This document shows positions 46,101 to 51,700 of a stretch of 64,000 bases of DNA, piece after piece; the first letter of the stretch is position 1, and the number at the start of each line of letters is the position of its first letter. Made by a program: the position numbers and the translations under genes. Source of the stretch: Trachythela sp. YZ-2020 (lineage: Eukaryota; Cnidaria; Anthozoa; Malacalcyonacea; Clavulariidae); NCBI GenBank assembly GCA_016169945.1, contig JADLSH010000369.1, positions 5,598,001 through 5,662,000 on the forward strand, given 5' to 3'. Under the pieces are notes generated by a model that saw nothing but the letters and a program-made list of their open reading frames with translations, ran no database searches and had not been told where the DNA came from.

Positions 46101-47468
46101 CACTGATCTTATACACCTGCCACACCACTGATCTTATACACCTGCCACACCACTGATCTCATACGCCTGCAGTCCTGCACACCACTGATCTCATTTGCCT
46201 GCCACACCACTGATCTCATACACCTGCCACACCACTGATCTCATACACCTGCCACACCACTGATCTCATTTGCCTGCCACACCACTGATCTCATACGCCT
46301 GCCACACCGCTGATCTCACACGCCTGCCACACCACTGATCTCATACGCCTGCCACACCACTGATCTCATACGCCTGCCACACCACTGATCTCATACGCCT
46401 GCCACACCACTGATCTCATACGCCTGCCACACCACTGATCTCACACGCCTGCCACACCACTGATCTCATACGCCTGCCACACCACTGATCTCATACGCCT
46501 GCCACACCACTGATCTCATACGCCTGCCACACCACTGATCTCATACGCCTGCCACACCGCTGATCTCATACGCCTGCCACACCGCTGATCTCATACGCCT
46601 GCCACACCGCTGATCTCATACGCCTGCCACACCACTGATCTCATACGCCTGCCACACCACTGATCTCATACGCCTGCCACACCGCTGATCTCATACGCCT
46701 GCCACACCACTGATCTCATACGCCTGCCACACCACTGATCTCATACGCCTGCCACACCACTGATCTCATACGCCTGCCACACCGCTGATCTCATACGCCT
46801 GCCACACCGCTGATCTCATACGCCTGCCACACCGCTGATCTCATACGCCTGCCACACCACTGATCTCATACGCCTGCCACACCACTGATCTCATACGCCT
46901 GCCACACCACTGATCTCATACGCCTGCCACACCACTGATCTCATACGCCTGCCACACCACTGATCTCATACGCCTGCCACACCACTGATCTCATACGCCT
47001 GCCACACCACTGATCTCATACGCCTGCCACACCACTGATCTCATACGCCTGCCACACCACTGATCTCATACGCCTGCCACACCACTGATCTCATACGCCT
47101 GCCACACCACTGATCTCATACGCCTGCCACACCACTGATCTCATACGAGAGCACTTGGTTGAGGTAACGAACCCGCAAGGCCGTTTGATCAGCCACACAC
47201 TCTGGTTTCTGTTGATAATTTTACCTCGCAAGGCCGTGCAACAAAGATCTATGTTTGATATGAGAGTAACAATCTGCTAAGCCAACTATGGCTAAGCTAA
47301 GACCCGTCGTGGTAAGACCCGTCATGTTCGGTAGGCTATATAATTACAAACGTCATTCATTTGTGATTCAGGTGTGGTACACGAAGAACAGATGGAGAGA
47401 ATATACCGCTGACAGTTGGAGAACTGGCCTCGTTTTTCCAACCTACAGAATCCCAGCTACAGATATGA
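15225..47468 (+). CDS. SHPRH: SHPRH: SNF2 ATPase / RING E3 ubiquitin ligase, 32 exons, complete
   Basis: Exons: 15225-16170, 16426-16504, 17456-18296, 18920-19027, 20438-20558, 21034-21125, 21481-21525, 21618-21696, 22124-22287, 22822-22929, 28708-28773, 29066-29148, 29512-29606, 29757-29788, 30412-30495, 30595-30684, 30896-31003, 31413-31561, 31805-31862, 31971-32089, 32537-32626, 36012-36112, 36604-36665, 36926-37066, 37156-37257, 37396-37464, 37920-38114, 38247-38339, 38443-38529, 39117-39295, 43371-43460, 47372-47468. All junctions are GT/AG with matching phase. The total is 4,773 nt, 1,590 aa; vertebrate SHPRH is about 1,680. Order: N-terminal region, Walker A (DEMGLGKT, 361-368), PHD finger (575-618), DEAQ box (733-736), RING finger (1334-1381), helicase motif VI ([11 protein letters not shown], 1517-1527). 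Known: nuclear Rad5/HLTF-like ligase acting on PCNA in damage tolerance. A linker-histone-like H15 domain is not recognisable. Very high confidence in identity. Confidence 0.95.
16556..17051. mobile_element. 496-bp TIR element in SHPRH intron 2, TSD TAGGTG
   Basis: The perfect 20-bp terminal inverted repeats are CAGGCCTTAAAATATCGGTC. TAGGTG is duplicated at 16550-16555 and 17052-17057. The interior carries many copies of GGTCGGACA and its variants, and is not coding in any convincing frame. A 6-bp duplication does not point cleanly to one superfamily; a hAT origin with a worn 8-bp site is possible. Confidence 0.8.
17456..18296 (+). CDS. SHPRH: SHPRH exon 3: Walker A motif and PHD finger
   Basis: It opens with a conserved [18 protein letters not shown] stretch (ATP-binding loop, Lys367). 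A Ser/Pro-rich linker of about 190 residues follows, then a C4HC3 PHD finger: Cys575, Cys577, Cys591, Cys594, His599, Cys602, Cys615, Cys618. The PHD finger sits between helicase motifs I and Ia, as in vertebrate SHPRH. In vertebrates the H15 histone-linker domain also lies here; this linker is low-complexity and shows no such fold to the eye. The exon ends in phase 0 at GTAAGT. Confidence 0.95.
18920..22929 (+). CDS. SHPRH: SHPRH exons 4-10: SNF2 motifs Ia-III
   Basis: Exon 4 encodes [13 protein letters not shown] (motif Ia). Exon 5 encodes [14 protein letters not shown]. Exon 7, only 45 bp, encodes [10 protein letters not shown] (DEAQ box, motif II). Exon 8 encodes WCITGTPIQ (motif III). 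Exon 9 encodes FLGVEPYY and [10 protein letters not shown]. Exon 10 encodes [19 protein letters not shown]. These are hallmarks of the Rad5/SHPRH branch of SNF2 proteins. Exon 10 ends at the AAG|GTAAAC donor that carries the hAT insertion beside it. Confidence 0.93.
19305..19355 (-). mobile_element. Single-ended fragment of a GGCCGGTTGTATAAAA-type MITE
   Basis: Lies in SHPRH intron 4. On the minus strand it matches the first 50 or so bases of the complete element at 50827-50964, from its GGGGC terminus through TTAAAGTTAACTATA. The other half is missing. Confidence 0.55.
20062..20346. repeat. Five-copy 58-bp tandem repeat in SHPRH intron 4
   Basis: Copies begin with CACATAYAATT at 20062, 20120, 20178, 20236 and 20287, so the spacing is 58, 58, 58 and 51 bp. 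All share ATGCGAGGTTATAATCAGAC. The fourth copy has a 7-bp deletion. It lies about 90 bp before exon 5. Confidence 0.9.
20869..20998. repeat. Two-copy direct repeat of about 62 bp in SHPRH intron 5
   Basis: Both copies contain GTGTTAGT, ACAATA, TATAAATAGGG and AAACTGTTTT, starting at about 20869 and 20931. Divergence is about 15 percent. Confidence 0.7.
23423..23553 (-). repeat. BEL/Pao 3' LTR (shortened)
   Basis: 131 bp against 192 bp for its partner; the missing 61 bp fall right after ACTACG. Outside flank is CCAG. Confidence 0.9.
23632..24102 (-). pseudogene. BEL/Pao integrase C-terminal region
   Basis: Begins [16 protein letters not shown] and continues [12 protein letters not shown], the conserved domain found after the integrase core in Pao elements. 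[13 protein letters not shown] and [10 protein letters not shown] follow, then a charged tail. The catalytic core upstream is deleted. Confidence 0.78.
24176..24928 (-). pseudogene. BEL/Pao RNase H end and integrase N-terminal region
   Basis: Contains [11 protein letters not shown] and a [11 protein letters not shown] stretch, then NLADHGSRG, which end the RNase H region, then a linker toward the integrase. The integrase catalytic core that should follow is absent: sequence passes within about 75 bp to the C-terminal region at 24102. Confidence 0.75.
24817..25377 (-). pseudogene. BEL/Pao connection / RNase H region
   Basis: A segment of about 186 codons with [13 protein letters not shown] and LHVFADAS (RNase H-type first Asp), then [20 protein letters not shown], all characteristic of the Pao family. 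Followed by a frameshift into the next segment. Confidence 0.8.
25389..25988 (-). pseudogene. BEL/Pao reverse transcriptase, catalytic part missing
   Basis: Fingers and palm motifs are present: [20 protein letters not shown], and FARVPFGV. The Y-x-D-D catalytic box that should follow some 60 residues later is absent. The frame jumps near 25480 to an unrelated-looking tail, so the segment carrying the second catalytic aspartates has been lost. It cannot encode an active enzyme. Confidence 0.8.
26052..26735 (-). pseudogene. BEL/Pao aspartic protease segment
   Basis: An open frame of about 228 codons with the active-site motif [11 protein letters not shown], typical of retropepsins of this group, followed by [13 protein letters not shown] and WVIHGG motifs of the Pao protease region. 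It continues directly from the second zinc knuckle. A stop at 26052 separates it from the reverse transcriptase segment. Confidence 0.8.
26762..28042 (-). pseudogene. BEL/Pao gag with CCHC knuckle, interrupted
   Basis: The frame opens at ATG 28042, meets an in-frame TAA at 27875-27877, and is then open again in the same frame to 26762. The protein has a charged coiled-coil-like stretch rich in Glu, Lys and Gln, then the gag-associated region typical of Pao elements ([16 protein letters not shown]), then a first zinc-knuckle-like [15 protein letters not shown] frameshift near 26830-26840 moves the next knuckle ([14 protein letters not shown]) into another frame. A degenerate retroelement capsid gene. 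Confidence 0.8.
28184..28375 (-). repeat. BEL/Pao 5' LTR
   Basis: 192 bp, full length. The primer-binding-site candidate at 28179-28167 is adjacent on the inner side, and the outer flank is CCAG. Confidence 0.9.
28708..32626 (+). CDS. SHPRH: SHPRH exons 11-21: inter-lobe helical region
   Basis: Eleven small exons (32-149 bp) encode the long insert between the two helicase lobes. Exon 12 has the conserved [16 protein letters not shown]. Exon 13 has LLCALNG, exon 14 [11 protein letters not shown], and exon 15 [12 protein letters not shown], a TPR-like helix pair. Exon 18 has [16 protein letters not shown], exon 19 [14 protein letters not shown], and exon 21 [10 protein letters not shown]. The block order follows vertebrate SHPRH. 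Exon 14 is only 32 bp and is supported by phase on both sides. Confidence 0.9.
29308..29432 (+). repeat. Degenerate telomere-like (TTAGGG) tract in SHPRH intron 12
   Basis: Contains AGGGTTAGG, AAGGTTAGGGTTAGC, GATTAGGATTAGG and GGATTAGGGTTAGGGA separated by variants. Degenerate, not a live telomere. Confidence 0.65.
32213..32339 (+). repeat. Direct duplication of about 40 bp in SHPRH intron 20
   Basis: TGTAAATGCAAGCACATGCA, then G or no G, then TCTTACTTACAGTATGA, occurs at about 32214 and again at about 32300, about 85 bp apart. Confidence 0.7.
32946..35793. mobile_element. 2.85-kb TTAA-target TIR element in SHPRH intron 21
   Basis: Both ends read AGTGCCCATGTCATAAAATG, and TTAA stands immediately outside each (32942-32945 and 35794-35797). 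TTAA duplication is the hallmark of piggyBac-type insertion. Beyond about 20 bp the arms diverge. The inside carries a broken P2X7-like coding region on the plus strand. A minus-strand open frame at 35343-35155 is followed by a plausible donor. I see no transposase, so the element is non-autonomous or has lost it. Confidence 0.8.
33230..34206 (+). pseudogene. P2X7-like cytoplasmic (zinc-binding) domain, decayed, inside a TTAA element
   Basis: An acidic/basic lead-in frame (33275-33508, including [20 protein letters not shown]) precedes an acceptor-like TTTCAG and RCKCGNC (33623-33643). In another frame follows [14 protein letters not shown] (33672 on), in a third FVWMVYGRL (34052 on), and again shifted KIRRQF..DEDLVGF (34107 on). 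This is the motif order of the cysteine-rich C-terminal domain of P2X7 receptors and of the many free-standing invertebrate proteins with that domain. Frame changes and a TAA mean it is broken unless unseen introns repair some junctions. There is no channel domain. Confidence 0.65.
36012..37257 (+). CDS. SHPRH: SHPRH exons 22-25: helical region before the RING finger
   Basis: Exon 22 ([20 protein letters not shown]), exon 23 ([20 protein letters not shown]), exon 24 ([20 protein letters not shown], ending VDPTQ) and exon 25 ([16 protein letters not shown]). The ALDELAM and LGQLLYL words are near-invariant in SHPRH proteins. Phases run 2, 1, 0, 0. Confidence 0.92.
37396..38114 (+). CDS. SHPRH: SHPRH exons 26-27: RING finger
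   Basis: The RING is split by one intron. Exon 26 gives Cys1334 and Cys1337 (LCPVC). Exon 27 gives Cys1350, His1352, Cys1355, Cys1358, Cys1378 and Cys1381 (SCGHC, CQC, VRCPMC). The C3HC4 pattern is complete, so E2 binding and ligase activity are expected. Known substrate of the family is PCNA. Confidence 0.94.
37784..37868. repeat. (CACAG)17 microsatellite in SHPRH intron 26
   Basis: A perfect pentanucleotide array of 17 units, about 50 bp upstream of the exon 27 acceptor. It is close enough to overlap the branch-point region. Confidence 0.95.
38247..43460 (+). CDS. SHPRH: SHPRH exons 28-31: second helicase lobe
   Basis: Exon 28: [18 protein letters not shown] and AKTLVFST (motif IV region). 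Exon 29: [19 protein letters not shown]. Exon 30: [20 protein letters not shown] (motif V) and [12 protein letters not shown] (motif VI, arginine fingers). Exon 31: [18 protein letters not shown]. The intron between exons 30 and 31 is 4.1 kb and packed with inverted-repeat elements. Confidence 0.93.
39757..40745. mobile_element. 989-bp TIR element in SHPRH intron 30
   Basis: Inverted arms of about 195 bp (39757-39951 and 40548-40745), starting ATTCCATCYCATTA and including GATGATGTAATATATCC and AACCAAATTTGGTTTTCATT. Flanks TATCGCAG and TATCATCG are only roughly alike. A second element is nested inside. Confidence 0.8.
39979..40307. mobile_element. Nested 329-bp MITE with GAAGAATTCC-rich core
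   Basis: Ends RGCTATTCCATTTAA in inverted orientation, then poly-C and poly-G arms. CAATG stands on both sides (39974-39978 and 40308-40312). The core repeats CCCCTGAAGAATTCC-like words six or seven times. Confidence 0.75.
40731..41126 (-). pseudogene. Fragment of a transposon-type protein with a cysteine-protease-like N-terminus
   Basis: 131 codons. The segment [19 protein letters not shown], then [15 protein letters not shown] and [12 protein letters not shown], resembles the SRGKQCxxNSL..L..GDxLY pattern I know from proteins encoded in large invertebrate transposons. Here the position usually Cys is Tyr (RGKQY). No full protein surrounds it. The identity is an inference from pattern only. 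Confidence 0.35.
41328..43187. mobile_element. 1.86-kb element with about 150-bp terminal inverted repeats, SHPRH intron 30
   Basis: The left end CTAGCCTGCGTAGCGGC is mirrored at 43187. The arms share GGCTAGTGTTGGGGTTAGGG, GCGCGA.AAAAGAGAGCGG and GCGCCTGCAGGAAA. A second inverted pair lies inside (about 41560-41615 against 42260-42312, AACAAGCTCGCGGACG), but off-centre: the right half holds about 740 bp more, including the open frame at 42316. No target duplication is clear. Confidence 0.75.
42316..42534 (+). CDS. Exon-like open frame inside the TIR element, unrecognised
   Basis: Starts [20 protein letters not shown], 73 codons of well-mixed composition, reaching LSKDAG at a GTACTT donor candidate. 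GC content is higher than the surroundings and the ATG sits in AAAAATGGCG, a good initiation context. It could be a captured first exon or the element's own gene. I do not recognise the protein. Confidence 0.35.
43547..43620 (-). repeat. Possible tRNA-like SINE head (B-box)
   Basis: On the minus strand GGGTTCGATTCCAG (43560-43547) is a strong B-box. The A-box upstream (about 43605) is weak. It adjoins the end of the foldback element. Confidence 0.4.
43615..44942. mobile_element. Outer foldback element in SHPRH intron 31
   Basis: AGCCTGcatGGTTTCCATAT at the left and its inverted copy AGCCTGGTTTCCATATGG at the right, both followed by GTCGTAA and GGCATATTTTAA. G-rich GGGGGGCCA tracts lie near both ends. 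It holds the TTAA element 43922-44700. Confidence 0.7.
43922..44700. mobile_element. 779-bp TTAA-target foldback element
   Basis: AGTGCCTATGCAACGAAATT at both ends, TTAA outside each (43918-43921 and 44701-44704). The arms are at least 280 bp, so nearly the whole element is a hairpin. The start AGTGCCYATG is shared with the P2X7-carrying element at 32946. Confidence 0.85.
45251..45288 (-). repeat. tRNA-like SINE remnant at the edge of the minisatellite
   Basis: On the minus strand CGGTTCGATTTC is B-box-like and stands about 25 bp downstream of the first minisatellite unit. That unit read on the same strand (ATCAGTGGTGTGGCAGGCGT) looks like the A-box side of the same SINE. Confidence 0.45.
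45289..47144. repeat. 25-bp minisatellite, about 74 copies, in SHPRH intron 31
   Basis: The unit (first copy 45289-45313) has the core CCTGCCACACCACTGATCT followed by CAYAC. Variants are single changes (CACCGCTG, CTTATAC, TTTGCC), and one unit at about 46158 is expanded. The array ends 228 bp before the last SHPRH exon. No long open frame. Confidence 0.97.
47372..47468 (+). CDS. SHPRH: SHPRH exon 32: C-terminal exon
   Basis: Acceptor GATTCAG, phase match with exon 31 (AG + G). It encodes [19 protein letters not shown] and stops at TGA 47466-47468. The LTVxxLAxxF word is the conserved end of SHPRH proteins, which decides this as the last exon over the phase-compatible exon at 55893. Confidence 0.88.
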
Positions 47469-48409
47469 GCTGTCACTATAATGAATATACTTCAAGTTCA
47501 GGGGATTGATATTTGGTTAAATTTTAATACGGTATTGTTTGGTTAAGTTGCCATATGCATGGTGTTGTTTGCAAAAGTACAGTTTTCCATAGTTTTTTAG
47601 TTTACGTAAATCTGCTATAGTACGATTGGTACGGTATTGTACTTACCGTACTTAATGAAAACAGATTTTTTTATATATTATATATTTTAATATATATTGA
47701 ATGTCATAGTTTATATTTTACAAATATGTATAAATTAAATATATCTTTATAAGGACTTATGTTAAAGTTATAGGGTACATTGTATCGATTTCATGAATTA
47801 TATTAAACTGGGTTACTAATCTAGTGATGTTTTACAGCTGTGTAATATTTTATGGAACGATTGGTTCATATTTACAAATGCCTTTACATTTGAAAATAAT
47901 GTAGAATTAATACAATAATTATGGTACTCTCTCAACCAATCAGGAATTGCCCTATTACATGCGCATACAAGTTTGTAATTAAACCTATTGAGTCAGCTTA
48001 GAATCGACCTTTTGATCGTCCAATTTGCCATGTATGCAGTCAGACATTTTCCAATTGACATGTAGTTATATAACCTTTCCTTGGTTTTGGTTTGCACTAC
48101 CTGAAAAAATTAGAAACACTTCGACGTTACCAGAAAAAGCCCTTCATCAGGGACCTCAGTCATCATGAAGGAAGGCCTTTGCTGGAAACGTCGAAGTGAT
48201 TAACCTTTTTCACGTAGCTCAGACCCAAACACGGCAGCTTATTGTATAAAATACTATTACTTACACTGGATCCCCACGAGATATCATATTTTACCTATGT
48301 TTTATCATAAATATATAGGATATCTATATTATAAAGTTCGTTTTTTAGTTTATCTATAGCCTGTTCTCTATACACTGATTTCTTTACTATATACACAAAT
48401 AAATATATT
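47469..48409. other. Spacer between convergent SHPRH and DIPK2
   Basis: Holds the 3' untranslated ends of both genes. ATTAAA at about 47735 could serve SHPRH. A hairpin of about 80 bp at 48117-48197 joins CACTTCGACGTTACCAG to CTGGAAACGTCGAAGTG; its CGAAACGTCGAAG core also occurs at about 3233. No other gene. Confidence 0.6.
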
Positions 48410-48735
48410 TTACAATGTAAACGTATCTTGCGTATTTTCTTCTCTGTTATCATCTGTAATATATCTGCCAAGTTGTTTTTCCAGCTTTTCTATAGCCTGT
48501 TCTCTACTCATTTCTTTACTATATACACAATTGTGAAGTAAATATTTAAGCCTTGACTTCACTTCATCATCCGGTGGAGAGTGAAGAAGTCCTCTGGAGC
48601 CACCGACAGCCGCAAGGATATTCCGACATATTGCGTAATAATTGTGGTCTTGAGCTTGTCCTTGGCATAAGTCTTCGGGAACAAATGTCAGACACTGGAA
48701 GTGATCAGCGGCGCAGAAATCTTCAGTTTTAGTAA
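48410..48735 (-). CDS. DIPK2: DIPK2 exon 4: C-terminus
   Basis: Acceptor CTCCAG, stop TAA at 48412-48410. It encodes DFCAADHFQCLTFVPEDLCQ, then DHNYYAICRNIL, GGSRGLLHSPP and a charged helical tail. The cysteine spacing matches the disulfide-rich end of the family. Confidence 0.92.
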
Positions 48736-51700
48736 CTGGAGTAAAATGAAGAGCAAATATAGTAAGCTTTAGTTGGTGAAGGTAACTATCCTTACAGCAC
48801 CGGAACCCTGATTTTCTGGAAAAACTAGTTTCATATTCATCTTACACGCGGGATTCGGGTTCTTACACCGCCGCTCTAAACAGGAACTGTCTCACTCTCT
48901 GTCTTACTTGGAATATCAAGTTTATTTATTGACATCAACTCAATGATCTTCAGAAAAATTCATGACTTGCAAGGGAGTGGTGATTATTTATGGGGACGGG
49001 GAGAGGGGGTTGGCAAATGGGAAATAGGGTTTGAAGACAAAATTTTAGGCCCCCCTTGATAAAAGTAGAAATTTTTCTGACCCCCCCTCAACCATTCACT
49101 TAAACACACATTGTTCATGAAAGAAAAATCTATTAATTAAACATGGGGATTGAGTTATTTGAATTATTTCAGTTTGTTCAGTACGGATAAATATCAGTGT
49201 GACATTCAGATTATCTTCAGAAGTTGCAAGTGTTTGTATCAAGGGAAAACATTTGCCACCTATTAATAATCAGCCAAACTTTTTAACATAGGCAGCAAAA
49301 CACTGTAGGGGGGATCTGGGGGTATGTTCTCCCGCAGAAAATGTTGAAATCTAGTCTCTGAAATGGTATTTCCTGCGTTCTGGGACAAGATTTCACATGC
49401 AGAAACCCCACCAGAACTTAAGATGGTATTTAAGCCTCGAATTTTTCTGCCTCCCTCTTCTCTAGATCAAAACGTTTTTGACCACCCTTATATATGTGTG
49501 AAACTTTATTTGCCCCCCTCCCATTTTCCAACCCCCCTCCCCATAAATAATGACCACTCTCTAATGTTATTCCTCGTGTTATTCAATGTTTTAGCTCTTT
49601 GGAGGTATTCACGATTAGAAGTGTCTACCGGTCTAACTGCAGATCTAATACAAGGCCACAAAGCATCGTGTGCCGTCTTTATCCCAATTACACCATGCTG
49701 ACTTGAACATTCCGGACTTAACGTACTTAGGTCTACGTAGGAGCGCACCATTGGGCAGTGGGAGGTCCTATATTCACCTTAGAAGTCCTTACGTCACGCC
49801 ACTGTCAAATAATGAATATTTGACTTACATGTATCCCACATTACATTGCGTACACCTAATGTAATAATGTTTACACGGATTGAAAATTGGGTGACGTGAG
49901 CACATGTAGGATCAATTGGCATACGTGATCGAGATTAAGCAGTTGTTTCGGATTACGGGAGCGGGAACACCATCCAAAGTAAATACGGAATCTACAGTGG
50001 CAAAACAAGATTAAAACTTACCATAAGTGTGATTAAAAGCACTCATGTCTACTATAAGAACATGTTCACAATCAATTAATTTTACATCGCCATGTTTATC
50101 CACCGCAAAATTGTTCAGGACAACATCGTACATGTATAAAGCCATGTTATATTCTGTTCTTGTGAACTGACGCGCCAACTGAATCACTTTAATGCTTAGT
50201 TTAACGCGTTCTTGCCAAGACCAACCTAATACTGACGACAGACTTGGTCCAACATATTCAACCACAATAACCCTTCCACAGGCACCATATACTGCTGGCA
50301 GAAAATTCGAATATCGTTTGGAAAATACCTGAAAATATTAGTGTTAGAGGTCAATCATAATCAACATTTGCATAAGCGTACAAACCGTACACTGGGGGAG
50401 GGGGTTCATGACCAAAGTATGCTTTTTAACATGTCGGTGATAGATCCATTAACACCATTCCCGAGATTCAACATTTAAGAGTACGCTCTGGGGTAGAAAA
50501 GAGTACTCACTGTACGCTTGTGAAATTATGAATGACCCATTATTAAATGTTACTATATTGGAATATGACCCTGAAAAATACCTTCCATTCGTTTAACCTG
50601 ACCTTAGTAAGACCTTAGACTTAGTCAAATATGAGAGAATTTTTAAAAACTCGATATAGTCAGAGAAAGAAACAGATTCCGAAGAATTATTTCATCTTGA
50701 AATTCAAAATATGAATTAAGACAAGTCGAGTTTTTGACACTGTAAATTTTCGACTAAATTTGAAAGTCATTAAAGTTTTCTTAAAAACTCATTATTCATT
50801 AATGGTTCATGAGTATTTCGTGAGCAGGGGCCGGTTGTATAAAAAAGTAGTTAAAGTTAACTATAGTTAGTGCGAGAGTCAACCAATCAGAATTAGACTT
50901 AACTACCATTTAACTACAAAACGGGTAGTTAAAAAGTAATTAAGAGTTTTATACAACCGGCTCCAGATGGATAGCGGGACGAGCGAACCTGTTTGGACAT
51001 GCGCTGTAGGAATCTAGCGCGATAGTTTTCCCTTCAGTTTAGTGCTTGCGGCAACGCCACGAAAGTCAAACTACATTTAATCTTATTTAGTATGTCCGCG
51101 CTAATGATTGGTCACGTGACACTTACAACCTCGTACCCAGGACTTCTGCGCTTGAGAGCCACAAGCGCAGAAGTCCCTGGGTACTTCTGGGTACGAGGTT
51201 GGCGACAGTTATGGAAAACGGCGACTAGTCCCTAGTCCTCTGTGCACGCATTCTATATTTTTACGGCTGGGAAAAAGTGCATGGGTAGGAGCTATGTTAA
51301 AACCATTGCTCAAAATATAATAAACTGAGGCAATGCGTTTGCGAGTGTATTACAGTAGTCATATATATGAAAAATATATCGTAAAATGTTTGAGCATTGC
51401 ACACATGTACCTGTAAAAATAGAAGTTCTTGATTAAAATGCAGGTTTGTTATTGCCATGATTTTCTTATCCAACTGTACCACATTCATCTTATTTTTCAA
51501 TTTGTTTTCCACCATCGAGGCAAACTGTGTACATGGACATTCCATAAACTGCATGACAGCACTTGATAAATTTAATGACAAAATCATTCAAATACAGTCA
51601 TAATGAACAGAGTAATCTTTCATGAAAAATGACAGTCGTCAAACGGAATGACAAGGCGCGCGGGACGTGCTTTACGAAAAATCTACGAAAAACGTGTGCG

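Noticed and set aside
45289..47144. CRISPR array
   Set aside because: Contiguous 25-bp units with no spacers, in a eukaryotic intron; a minisatellite.
45289..47144. Minisatellite as a coding array
   Set aside because: A 25-bp unit shifts frame every copy and meets stops quickly.
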